From: Paracoccaceae bacterium
Lineage (GTDB): Bacteria > Pseudomonadota > Alphaproteobacteria > Rhodobacterales > Rhodobacteraceae
Assembly: GCA_020441385.1 (NCBI GenBank)
Contig: JAGRMG010000012.1
Span: 1 to 41,590, forward strand
DNA: 41,590 nt
Direction: 5' to 3'
In this document: positions 9,017-18,071 of the stretch, in pieces
Layout: every line of letters begins with the position of its first letter
How positions within the stretch are numbered: position 1 is the first letter of the stretch
Made by a program: the position numbers and the translations under genes
Notes under the pieces: model-generated
Seen by the model: the letters and a program-made list of their open reading frames with translations, nothing else
Databases searched by the model: none
What the model was told of the DNA's origin: nothing

Positions 9017-9673
9017 TCAGCGTGACGCCTGCGTGCGGCGTTCGATCCGTCTCAGGCCCGCTTCCATGCAAAGGTTGATGATGTAGTAGAAGACGGCGGC
9101 GACGACGTAGAATTCGAACGGCCGGTAGGTGCGGCCGATGGCAAGCTGTGCCGAAAGCGTCAGTTCCGATACGCCGATCACCGACACCAGCGCGGAATCC
9201 TTCAGCAGCGCGATCATGTTGTTGCCGATCGGCGGGACCACGTCGCGCACCGCCTGCGGGATCACGACCTTGCGCAGCGCCTGCATCCGGCTCAGCCCCA
9301 GCGTGCGCGCGGCCTCGGTCTGGCCCTTGTCCACCGCCAGGATCGAGGCCTGGATAAGTTCCGAGTTGTAGACCGCAAAATGCAGGCCCAGCCCGATCAC
9401 GCCGGCCACGAAGGCGGGCAGGTCGATGCCGATCTGCACGAGCCCGAAATAGATCAGGAACAGTTGCAGCAGAAGCGGCGTGCCCATGAACAGCCAGGCA
9501 AAGAAGCGGAACGGCAGGCGGACTGGCAGCGGCGCATAGAGCGCGATCACCGCGAACATGATGCCGCCGAAAAAGCTGAGGGTCGCGGCGGCGATGGTGA
9601 TGGCGATGGTCCAGAGCGCGCCCAGCAGGATCACGTCCATGAACTTCGGCACGACTGTGAAATCAAGCCCCAC
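9017..9673 (-). CDS. amino-acid ABC transporter permease (HisM/GlnP type)
   Basis: This inner-membrane protein of 218 residues has about five hydrophobic segments. The EAA loop that docks on the ATPase is clear ([20 protein letters not shown]). It pairs with the 215-residue permease encoded just upstream; the two share this loop nearly residue for residue and probably form a heterodimer. The gene lies 22 bp before the ATPase gene and 27 bp after its partner. Confidence 0.9.
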   Translation of the reverse strand: MGLDFTVVPKFMDVILLGALWTIAITIAAATLSFFGGIMFAVIALYAPLPVRLPFRFFAWLFMGTPLLLQLFLIYFGLVQIGIDLPAFVAGVIGLGLHFAVYNSELIQASILAVDKGQTEAARTLGLSRMQALRKVVIPQAVRDVVPPIGNNMIALLKDSALVSVIGVSELTLSAQLAIGRTYRPFEFYVVAAVFYYIINLCMEAGLRRIERRTQASR

Positions 9674-9700
9674 GGCGGAGTCTCCCTGTTTCCGCGCCGC

Positions 9701-10348
9701 TCATGCGATGCGGACCCTGCGGTCGAGCCAGGCGACGCCATGGCCTGTGACGTAGATGATGACCATGTAGAGCGCCCCGGAAATCATGAACATTTCAAAC
9801 GGCTTGTATGTCGATCCGATATAGCGTTGCGCGGTATAGGTCAGTTCGATGACCGAAATCGGGGCGACCAGCGCGGTGCCCTTGATCAGGGCGTTGATGT
9901 TCACGCCCAGAGGGCGGACCATCAGCCGCGCCGCCTGCGGGATCACGACCTTGCGCATGGCCTGCCACCGGCTCAGGCCCAGTGTGCGCGCGGCCTCGGT
10001 CTGGCCCTTGTCGACCGCAACGATGGCGCCGCGGATCGTTTCGGTCATGTAGGCGCCGATATTGACGCCAAGCCCGATCACGCCGGCCGAGAACGCATCG
10101 AGCTGAATGCCGATCTGCGGCCCGCCGAAATACAGCAGGAACAGCTGGATCAACGCCGGCGTGCCGCGGATGAGGCTGACATAGGCCGCGCCGATCCAGC
10201 GCAGCGCCGAAAGGCGCGACAGCCGCGCGGCTGCGCCCAGCGCGCCGCAGGCAAGCCCCAGAAGGGCGGTGAGAACCGAAAGTTCGATCGTCACCAGGGC
10301 CGCCTTCAGAAAGAAGGGATAGACCCTGAGCATCAGTTCGAAATCCAT
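9701..10348 (-). CDS. amino-acid ABC transporter permease (HisQ/GlnP type)
   Basis: This second permease has 215 residues, opens MDFELMLRVYPFF and has an EAA loop at [20 protein letters not shown]. The frame is open further upstream, but the chosen ATG places the periplasmic and first membrane segment as in the family and leaves a 14-bp gap to the creatininase-like gene. It acts with the other permease, the ATPase and the binding protein in one polar-amino-acid-type importer. Confidence 0.9.
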   Translation of the reverse strand: MDFELMLRVYPFFLKAALVTIELSVLTALLGLACGALGAAARLSRLSALRWIGAAYVSLIRGTPALIQLFLLYFGGPQIGIQLDAFSAGVIGLGVNIGAYMTETIRGAIVAVDKGQTEAARTLGLSRWQAMRKVVIPQAARLMVRPLGVNINALIKGTALVAPISVIELTYTAQRYIGSTYKPFEMFMISGALYMVIIYVTGHGVAWLDRRVRIA

Positions 10349-10362
10349 CGTGCCGCCCTGTC

Positions 10363-11154
10363 CTAATGATGATCGGTTCGGCGCAGGATCGGCAAGGCAC
10401 GGATTTCGCGCACCAGCGCGACCGTTTCCTTGATCGCGGCACGCAGGAATTTCCGCCCGGTTTCGGCGTCCGCCACCGTGGGGTCGCCCATCGTGCCATC
10501 CGGCGAAAGCTCGGACCACCAGCGCATCAGCATCGCCTTGCCGCCGCCGCGCGCAAGATCGAGGTTGAAGAAACCGCTTTCGGGATCGTGCAGGATTTGG
10601 GCCCGGGATTTTTCGAGATGCACCAGATCGGGATGCAGGTACTTGTACATCGCCGCTTCGAATTCGCCGGCATGGGCAATACCGCCGATATCGGACTTGC
10701 GAATTTCGTTGATGCGATCGGCGCAGAGGTTCCAGTACGAGGCGGACACGCAGATGATGCCCGTCTCGATCACCGTCTTGCGCGCCGCGAGGTCCAGAAC
10801 CGGATGGTTGGACCCGTGCGAGTTCAGCAGCAGAACGCGCCGGAACCCGTGATGCGCCAGCGATTTCGTGACGTCGGTCACGAAGGCGATCAGCGTCTCG
10901 GGCTGAATCCAGATCACCCCCGGGAAATCCTTGTGATGCTCGTTGAACCCATAGGGGATCGGCGGCATCACGAAAACCGCTTCGGGCGCCATTTCGGCAA
11001 CACCGTCGGCGACCGCCATGCCAAGCACCGTATCGGTATCGAGCGGCATGTGCGGCCCGTGGTCTTCGGTCGCGGACACGTTCAGGATCACCACGCGATC
11101 CTTGTCGGCATCGCGCACCTCCTGCCAGGTCAGTTTTGCGTATTCGGTTGTCAT
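10363..11154 (-). CDS. creatininase-family amidohydrolase
   Basis: This cytoplasmic-looking protein of 263 residues keeps every metal position of the creatininase fold: Glu30 and His32 in ATEDHGPH, Asp41 in PLDTD, His113 in NSHGSN and Glu164 in HAGEFE. Family members open lactam or cyclic amide rings (creatinine, and formamidopyrimidine relatives) or process peptide cofactors. It sits between the binding-protein gene and the permeases of an amino-acid ABC transporter, so it probably acts on the imported compound or a cyclised derivative. No signal peptide is visible. The upstream in-frame extension is Pro/Gly-rich and unlike the family, so the start MTTEYAKLTW was used. Substrate unknown. Confidence 0.85.
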   Translation of the reverse strand: MTTEYAKLTWQEVRDADKDRVVILNVSATEDHGPHMPLDTDTVLGMAVADGVAEMAPEAVFVMPPIPYGFNEHHKDFPGVIWIQPETLIAFVTDVTKSLAHHGFRRVLLLNSHGSNHPVLDLAARKTVIETGIICVSASYWNLCADRINEIRKSDIGGIAHAGEFEAAMYKYLHPDLVHLEKSRAQILHDPESGFFNLDLARGGGKAMLMRWWSELSPDGTMGDPTVADAETGRKFLRAAIKETVALVREIRALPILRRTDHH

Positions 11155-11174
11155 CCGCCCCGTCCCGTGGACCG

Positions 11175-11199
11175 GGCCCGCCGCGCCGAACGGCAGGCC
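11175..11199 (-). other. intra-operon RNA hairpin after the binding-protein gene
   Basis: In minus-strand RNA this segment can form a 9-bp stem, GGCCUGCCG/CGGCGGGCC with one G-U pair, around a 7-base loop. It lies in the 55-bp gap between the binding-protein stop and the creatininase-like gene. Such hairpins often protect binding-protein mRNA or partially terminate, so that the binding protein outnumbers the membrane parts. That role is inferred. Confidence 0.5.
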
Positions 11200-11209
11200 C
11201 GCGCCGTGT

Positions 11210-11995
11210 TCAGCGGATGTCGCCGCCAACCCATTTGTTGGCGATCTCGAGATAGGTGCCGTCTTCCATCATGGAATCCAGCGCCGACTGCATGGCGGCC
11301 GCCAGGTCGGGATTGCCTTCGCGGATGGCGATGCCGGCACCGATCACCTCGGTTTCCAGATCCGGCAGCATCACATAGTCCTGGCCGGTTTCCTTCATCG
11401 CCAGGATGGCCGCGATGGAATCGTTGACGATGACATCGACACGGCCGTTTTCCAGTTCCAGAAGCAGTTCGGGCAGCCCCTTGTAGGTGCGCACCGTGTA
11501 GCCCTTGTCGCGGGCCCATTCCTCGTGCGTTTCGCCCAGCGTCACGCCCACGGTGGCGTCGTCGAGCTGCGATGCGCTGGTGATGCCGGAATCGGGCTTG
11601 GTGAAGATCGCCCGCTTGGTGGTGTAGTAGGGTCCGACGAAATCGACCACCTTGTCGCGTTCCTCGGTGATCGACATCGAACCGACGATGGCGTCGTATT
11701 TGTTGGCCAGCAGCCCGCCGATGATGCCATCCCAGGCCGTGGTGACGATTTCGGCCTCGAGCCCCATGCGGCGCGCGATCTCCTTGCCGATCGACGGGTC
11801 GAAACCGACCACCTCGTTCTGTTCGTTCACGAAGTTGAACGGCGGGTAGGCACCGCTCATCGCGATCCGGATCACGCCCTTTTCCTTGATCGCATCCAGT
11901 TCGTCGGCCATTGCCGTGCCGGCCGTGCCGAACCCGCAAATTGCCGCCAGCCCCGCCGCCATCGCGGTGGTCAAGAATGTTCTGCGCGTCGTCAT
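11210..11995 (-). CDS. amino-acid ABC transporter substrate-binding protein
   Basis: This periplasmic binding protein of 261 residues belongs to the polar amino-acid family (SBP_bac_3). The N-terminus, TRRTFLTT followed by a hydrophobic stretch ending near AMA|DE, is a signal peptide with a twin-arginine pattern. The mature part shows GVIRIAMSGAYPPFNF, VGFDPSIGKEIARRMG and VGSMSITEERDKVVDF, all standard for the fold. GGGGAG lies 6-7 bases before the ATG, supporting this start over an upstream in-frame codon. It is the first gene of the ten-gene unit, downstream of a spacer with a LysR-type box. The ligand cannot be read from the sequence; the operon suggests an amino or diamino acid. Confidence 0.92.
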   Translation of the reverse strand: MTTRRTFLTTAMAAGLAAICGFGTAGTAMADELDAIKEKGVIRIAMSGAYPPFNFVNEQNEVVGFDPSIGKEIARRMGLEAEIVTTAWDGIIGGLLANKYDAIVGSMSITEERDKVVDFVGPYYTTKRAIFTKPDSGITSASQLDDATVGVTLGETHEEWARDKGYTVRTYKGLPELLLELENGRVDVIVNDSIAAILAMKETGQDYVMLPDLETEVIGAGIAIREGNPDLAAAMQSALDSMMEDGTYLEIANKWVGGDIR

Positions 11996-12095
11996 GTCTG
12001 TCTCCCCTTGTCTGCCATGTGCGCTCATGGGGCGGCGCGCGCAATCGTCGCTCGCCGATGCCGGACCCCTGCGAGGAACGGTTGCATGCGCCAAG

Positions 12096-12114
12096 ATATC
12101 ATGCAAATAGATAT
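12096..12114. promoter_or_regulatory. LysR-type regulator box in the divergent spacer
   Basis: ATATC and GATAT form a perfect inverted repeat around nine bases. The core is ATC-N9-GAT with T-N11-A (T at 12099, A at 12111), the classical LysR-family recognition layout. It lies 101 bp upstream of the ABC-operon start and 28 bp before the LysR start, which suits autoregulation plus activation of the operon. Confidence 0.7.
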
Positions 12115-12141
12115 TGGGAATTGTGAGTATTGACGAAATCT

Positions 12142-13113
12142 ATGCTAAGGCCCTATGAACAACGGTTTCCATGGAATCTCGACTGGAATCTTCTGCGCAC
12201 GTTCATGGTGGTTGTCGAACAGCAGGGCGTGTCGAGGGCCGCGGATTTCCTTGGCCTCAAGCAGCCCACCATCAGCAGCGCGCTGAAGCGGCTCGAGGAA
12301 ACCACCGGGCACAGGCTGATCGACCGCAAGCCCAACCGCTTCCAGGTGACGCGCGCCGGCGAGGTGCTGTATCATGAATGCTCGGCCATTTTCGGGGCCG
12401 TCTCGCAATTGCCGACCGTGCTCGGCGCCGAGAAGGAAGAGATCACCGGCCATATCGGCATGGTGCTGGCCAGCCATGTCGTGTCGCCGCATTTCGACCA
12501 GGTGTTGCAGGATTTCGCCCGCCAGCATCCCAGGGTCACCTATTCCATCGTCATCGCCGAAAGCGCCGACGTGGTCAACCGCATCCGGCAGAACCGCGCC
12601 AGTTTCGGTATATGCCTTCTGAACGGCACGCCGAGGAACCTTGATGCACGCGTGCTGTTTCGCGAGTATTTCGCGCTTTATTGCGGCCCGCAGCACCGCC
12701 TGTTCGCCGCCGAGAACATCACCTTGCCGGATCTGCGCGGTGAACCTTCGGTATCGTTCCAGACCGAGACCGAGGGCGGGCCGCTGATGTCGGTCGCACG
12801 GTTGCGCGAACGCGCCCGGCTGGCGCCCGGGCTGCGCGGCGTGTCTTCGAACCTGCCCGAGGTGCGGCGGATGATCGTGGCCAATATCGGAATAGGGGCG
12901 CTGCCGGTGCATGTCGGCGAACGCGATGTCAAGCTTGGCAATCTTCGCCAGTTGCCGCCGTATTCCAGGTTGCCGGCGGTCGACATCTACCTTCTGACCA
13001 ACCCGCGGCGCAAGAAATCGCCCGCCGAAACCGTCCTTCTGGGCATGTATGAAGACCTGATTGCGCGGGTCGGCATCGGCGAAAGAACCTATTGCGGCGG
13101 CGCGCCGGGCTGA
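12142..13113 (+). CDS. LysR-family transcriptional regulator of the divergent transport/catabolism operon
   Basis: This protein of 323 residues has an N-terminal winged helix (NLLRTFMVVVEQQGVSRAAD, then QPTISSALKRLEE and a TRAGE wing) and a C-terminal effector domain beginning near HIGMVLASHVVSP. The ATG giving MLRPYEQRF was taken as start; an in-frame TTG four codons upstream (12130) is possible, and neither has a strong ribosome site. It is divergent from the ten-gene operon, and an ATC-N9-GAT box lies between them. The ligand is presumably the imported compound or a metabolite of it. Confidence 0.9.
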   Translation: MLRPYEQRFPWNLDWNLLRTFMVVVEQQGVSRAADFLGLKQPTISSALKRLEETTGHRLIDRKPNRFQVTRAGEVLYHECSAIFGAVSQLPTVLGAEKEEITGHIGMVLASHVVSPHFDQVLQDFARQHPRVTYSIVIAESADVVNRIRQNRASFGICLLNGTPRNLDARVLFREYFALYCGPQHRLFAAENITLPDLRGEPSVSFQTETEGGPLMSVARLRERARLAPGLRGVSSNLPEVRRMIVANIGIGALPVHVGERDVKLGNLRQLPPYSRLPAVDIYLLTNPRRKKSPAETVLLGMYEDLIARVGIGERTYCGGAPG

Positions 13114-13165
13114 GCCGCTCTGGCCGCCCCGCAAGCGCCAAGGGGCGGCCTGCGGGGCGGGTTGG

Positions 13166-14536
<1,371 letters not shown>

Positions 14537-14665
14537 TTATCAGGTTGAAACTCATGCCGAGTTCGGCGCAGATTTCCGACAATGAGGGGCGCATTGCAAG
14601 GGTGTAAGGCGCCGCACCCGGACAGGCGGCCGCCGCACGGATGCCGGCCGACCGCCCCGCCCCCG

Positions 14666-14694
14666 ATGCCGCGAAGGGTTGCAAAACGCGGCAT
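14666..14694. promoter_or_regulatory. inverted repeat upstream of the TRAP permease genes
   Basis: Perfect 8-base arms, ATGCCGCG and CGCGGCAT, are separated by 13 bases. The element ends about 38 bp before the dctQ-like start, within a 217-bp spacer shared with divergent gdhA. The helical-turn spacing (about 21 bp centre to centre) suits a dimeric repressor; an RNA hairpin is the alternative. Confidence 0.45.
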
Positions 14695-14732
14695 TCCGCT
14701 AGAAAGCTGCATTTGGACAACAGGGGACAAGC

Positions 14733-15308
14733 ATGCGGGCAATGGCTTTGTGCATCCAGGCGATCAGCCTGGTCAATCTATGGATCGGGCGCGCGTTTTC
14801 GTGGCTGTCCTTGGGTATCGTCGCGGTCTGTTTCACCGTCGTGGTGCAGCGCTACGTCTTCGCCACCAGCTATGTCTGGATGCAGGATCTGTATATCTGG
14901 CTCAACGGGGCGATGTTCACCGCGGTCGCCGGCTTTGCCCTGCTGCGCGACGATCATGTGCGCGTCGACATCTTCTATCGGCCCGCCGGCATGCGGCGCA
15001 AGGCGATGGTCGATCTGCTGGGGGTCTGCGCCTTCCTGCTGCCGTTCACCTGGGTCGTCTATGCGTATTCGATCCCCTTCGTCGTGCGCGCCTGGACCTA
15101 TCACGAAGCGTCGGCGAATGTCGGCGGGATGCCGGGCCTGTTCATCCTCAAGACCTTCATCGTCGCCTTTGCCGCCCTGCTGGCGCTTCAGGGCGTGGCG
15201 ATCGCCCTGCGCTCGGTTCTCGTTCTGGCCGGGCGGGCCGACCTCGTGCCGCCCCGCATGCGATACGATGCGCCCCGTGACGCGGATGCCGGAACGGCGG
15301 CGCCCTGA
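14733..15308 (+). CDS. TRAP transporter small permease (DctQ type)
   Basis: This protein of 191 residues has four predicted membrane helices, the usual form of the small TRAP subunit. Helices lie roughly at residues 15-38, 50-68, 90-115 and 130-155. The segment after the second helix (LLRDDHVRVDIFY) is a common DctQ feature. Its stop shares one base with the start of the large permease gene (TGATG), giving translational coupling. A second ATG at 14742 is possible. The partner binding protein is probably encoded by the convergent gene at 16759-17853, which is an unusual layout. Confidence 0.88.
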   Translation: MRAMALCIQAISLVNLWIGRAFSWLSLGIVAVCFTVVVQRYVFATSYVWMQDLYIWLNGAMFTAVAGFALLRDDHVRVDIFYRPAGMRRKAMVDLLGVCAFLLPFTWVVYAYSIPFVVRAWTYHEASANVGGMPGLFILKTFIVAFAALLALQGVAIALRSVLVLAGRADLVPPRMRYDAPRDADAGTAAP

Positions 15309-16699
15309 TGGAACCCGTCGTCATCGGAGAGCTGCTGTCGGGGCTGATGTTCTTCGGCATCATCGGGTTCCTGCTGCTGGGATTCCCGGTCGCCTTCACG
15401 CTGGCCGGCGTGTCGCTGTTGTTCGGCCTGGCAGGAATGTGGTTCGGGGTGTTCGACCCTTCGAATTTCGGCTCCCTGCCCAACCGCTACATCGGATTCA
15501 TGACCAACGAGGTTCTGGTCGCGGTGCCGCTGTTCATCTTCATGGGGGTCATGCTGGAACGCTCCAACATCGCCGAGCAGCTGCTTATGACCATGGGCAA
15601 GCTGTTCGGCAGCCTGCGCGGCGGGCTTGGCATTTCGGTCATCATCGTCGGCGCGCTGCTGGCGGCGTCGACCGGTGTCGTCGGAGCGACCGTCGTGACC
15701 ATGGGGCTGATCTCGCTGCCGGCGATGCTGCGGGCGGGGTACAATCCGAAACTCGCCACCGGCGTCATCTGCGCCAGCGGCACCCTGGGCCAGATCGTTC
15801 CGCCCTCGACGGTTCTCATCTTCATGGGCGACATGCTGTCGGGCATCAATTCGCAGGTGCAGATGGCCAAGGGCAATTTCGCCCCCGTCCCGGTTTCGGT
15901 GGGCGATCTGTTCGCCGGCGCCCTGCTGCCCGGCTTCCTGCTGGTCGGACTTTACCTTGCCTACACCATCTTCAAGGCCGTGGCCGACCCCGCCTCTTGC
16001 CCGGCGGTGCCGGTGCCGCCCGAGGAAAGCGGCGATCTGCTGCGCGAGGTTCTTACCGCGCTGGTGCCGCCGCTGCTGCTGATCCTGGCGGTGCTGGGCT
16101 CGATCCTGGGCGGAATCGCCACCCCGACCGAGGCCGCATCGGTCGGCGCCGTCGGCGCCATGATCCTTGCCGCGCTGCGCTGGCGGCTGTCCTTCCGGGT
16201 GCTGCGCGATACCACCGTCGCCACGGCCACGATCACCAGCATGGTCTTCGTGATCCTGCTCGGGGCGTCGGTGTTCTCGGTGGTGTTCCGCCTGATGGGC
16301 GGGGACAATCTGGTGCATGAATTCCTCGCCAACCTGCCCGGCGGCACCCTGGCGGCCGTGGCCGTGGTGATGGCGATCATGTTCGTTCTCGGATTCATCC
16401 TGGACACGTTCGAGATCATCTTCATCGTCATTCCGATCACCGCGCCGATCCTGCTGGCGCTGGATGTCGATCCGGTCTGGCTGGGCGTCATCGTCGGCGT
16501 GAACCTGCAAACGTCGTTTCTGACACCGCCTTTCGGGTTTGCCCTGTTCTATCTGCGCGGCGTCGCACCCACGGGCCTGCCCACATCCGCGATCTACAAG
16601 GGCATCCTGCCTTTCGTGGTGCTTCAGATCATCGCCATTGCCATTCTGTTCGTCTTTCCGGGCATCGTGACCTGGCTGCCCAGGCTGATCGCGGGCTGA
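15308..16699 (+). CDS. TRAP transporter large permease (DctM type)
   Basis: This protein of 463 residues, with about 12-13 hydrophobic segments, is the transport subunit of a TRAP system driven by a sodium or proton gradient. Typical blocks are VPLFIFMGVMLERSNIAEQL, SGTLGQIVPPSTVLI, ATPTEAASVGAVGA and TPPFGFALFYLRG. It overlaps the small permease by one base. Downstream is a bidirectional terminator and then the convergent binding-protein gene. The substrate cannot be read from the permease; the binding protein suggests an organic or 2-oxo acid. Confidence 0.93.
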   Translation: MEPVVIGELLSGLMFFGIIGFLLLGFPVAFTLAGVSLLFGLAGMWFGVFDPSNFGSLPNRYIGFMTNEVLVAVPLFIFMGVMLERSNIAEQLLMTMGKLFGSLRGGLGISVIIVGALLAASTGVVGATVVTMGLISLPAMLRAGYNPKLATGVICASGTLGQIVPPSTVLIFMGDMLSGINSQVQMAKGNFAPVPVSVGDLFAGALLPGFLLVGLYLAYTIFKAVADPASCPAVPVPPEESGDLLREVLTALVPPLLLILAVLGSILGGIATPTEAASVGAVGAMILAALRWRLSFRVLRDTTVATATITSMVFVILLGASVFSVVFRLMGGDNLVHEFLANLPGGTLAAVAVVMAIMFVLGFILDTFEIIFIVIPITAPILLALDVDPVWLGVIVGVNLQTSFLTPPFGFALFYLRGVAPTGLPTSAIYKGILPFVVLQIIAIAILFVFPGIVTWLPRLIAG

Positions 16700-16708
16700 C
16701 ACACGAAA

Positions 16709-16736
16709 AAAGGCCCGGTGGCGACACCGGGCCTTT
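16709..16736. terminator. bidirectional intrinsic terminator between convergent TRAP genes
   Basis: A perfect 12-bp stem, AAAGGCCCGGTG/CACCGGGCCTTT, closes a GCGA tetraloop. In minus-strand RNA it is followed by six U residues, so it ends the binding-protein message well. On the plus strand the T-run is short (TTTC), but the stem also ends the permease message. It lies 10 bp past the permease stop. Confidence 0.85.
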
Positions 16737-16758
16737 CCTGTGCTTGCGCGGGCCGGGT

Positions 16759-17853
16759 TCAGTACCGGAGATACTTCTCGCGCGCCCGGACATAGGGCGA
16801 ATCGATCTTTTCGGTGCGCTCGCGAACGAGGTTCAGCGCCTCGATGAAGCTCTCGGTCGTCTTCTTGACCAGCGGATCGTCGCTGTTGCGCAACTCCTCG
16901 ACCACCTCGACGGACGCCGTCGCGCCGGCATCCATGATGTCGTCGGGGAAGTTGCGGACGATCACGCCGTGATCGTTGATGAGCGTCTTCAGCGCACGCG
17001 GATCGTTGGCGATGAAATCCGCCGACACCTGGTCGTATTCCGCCTGGCTGACGTCGCGGATGATCGCCTGAAGGTCGTCGGGCAGGTCGAGATATTTCTT
17101 CTTGTCCACCGCCAGTTCCGTCGCCAGCCCGGATTCCACGAAGGAGGGCATGTAGTAGTTCTTGGCGACCTGGTAGAACCCCAGCGCGAGGTCGTTGTAG
17201 GGGCCGACGAATTCCGCCGCATCCAGCGTGCCCGATTGCAGCGCCTGGAAAATCTCGCCCGCGGCGAGGTTGGTGACGGTCGCGCCCAGTTTTTCCCAGA
17301 CCCTTCCGCCAAGGCCCGGCGTCCGGAACCGCACGCCCTTGATGTCGTCGACGCTGTTGAGTTCCTTGCGGAACCAGCCGCCGGTCTGCGTGCCGGTGTT
17401 GCCCGAAAGAAAGCCCTTCACGCCGAACTGGTCATAGATTTCGTCCCAGATTTCCTGACCGCCCAGGAACCGCACCCATGCCGTCAGTTCCGGCGTGGTC
17501 ATGCCATAGGGCACACCGGTGAAGAAGGACAGCGCGGGCGACTTGTTCTGCCAGTAGTAGGCGGCGCCATGGCTCATCTCGGCGGTGCCGTCGATCACCG
17601 CATCCAGCGATTGCAGCGGCGGCACCAGTTCGCCGGCGGAGTAGACCTGCACGGTCAGCCGGCCGCCGGACGCGGCGGTGATGCGATCGGCCAGCCGCTG
17701 CGCGCCCACACCCAGCCCGGGAAAGTTCTTGGGCCAGGTCGTGACCATGCGCCAGGTGATGTTGCCCTGGGCGACAGCCGGGGCCGCCAGTGCGGCCGAA
17801 GCGGCGCCGACGCCGAGAACGCCCGCCTTGGCAATGAATGAACGACGATCCAT
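16759..17853 (-). CDS. TRAP transporter substrate-binding protein (TakP/FcbT1-like DctP)
   Basis: This periplasmic protein of 364 residues begins MDRRSFIAKAG, a twin-arginine-type signal, with likely cleavage near AVAQG. The mature part (WRMVTTWPKNFPGLGVGAQR, then AYYWQNKSPAL and FRTPGLGGRVWEKLGA) resembles the TakP/FcbT1 branch of DctP proteins. In Rhodobacter, TakP binds 2-oxo acids such as pyruvate with sodium. It presumably serves the DctQ/DctM pair on the opposite strand. GGGAG about 9 bases before the ATG supports the start. A 2-oxo acid ligand is a reasonable guess, not shown. Confidence 0.88.
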   Translation of the reverse strand: MDRRSFIAKAGVLGVGAASAALAAPAVAQGNITWRMVTTWPKNFPGLGVGAQRLADRITAASGGRLTVQVYSAGELVPPLQSLDAVIDGTAEMSHGAAYYWQNKSPALSFFTGVPYGMTTPELTAWVRFLGGQEIWDEIYDQFGVKGFLSGNTGTQTGGWFRKELNSVDDIKGVRFRTPGLGGRVWEKLGATVTNLAAGEIFQALQSGTLDAAEFVGPYNDLALGFYQVAKNYYMPSFVESGLATELAVDKKKYLDLPDDLQAIIRDVSQAEYDQVSADFIANDPRALKTLINDHGVIVRNFPDDIMDAGATASVEVVEELRNSDDPLVKKTTESFIEALNLVRERTEKIDSPYVRAREKYLRY

Positions 17854-18071
17854 GAGAAGACTCCCTTGTCTGTTGTTATGAAACGGCAGCAGAACGGTCC
17901 CGGTGGATGCCGGGCGACGCATACCGCCCTCGGGCATAGATGCAAATATTGCGCGCGGTGTCCATCGCGTTGTGAGACTTGTGCCAGAGTGCGGCGCGCG
18001 GCCTTGCAGCCTATACGCATGGGCTTAATGTGAATATGTTCAGGCAAAACCGGGCAGGGGGGCGGCATCTC

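Noticed and set aside
17854..18071. A second HutC operator upstream of hutC
   Set aside because: No GT-N-TA-N-AC palindrome was found in the spacer by eye.
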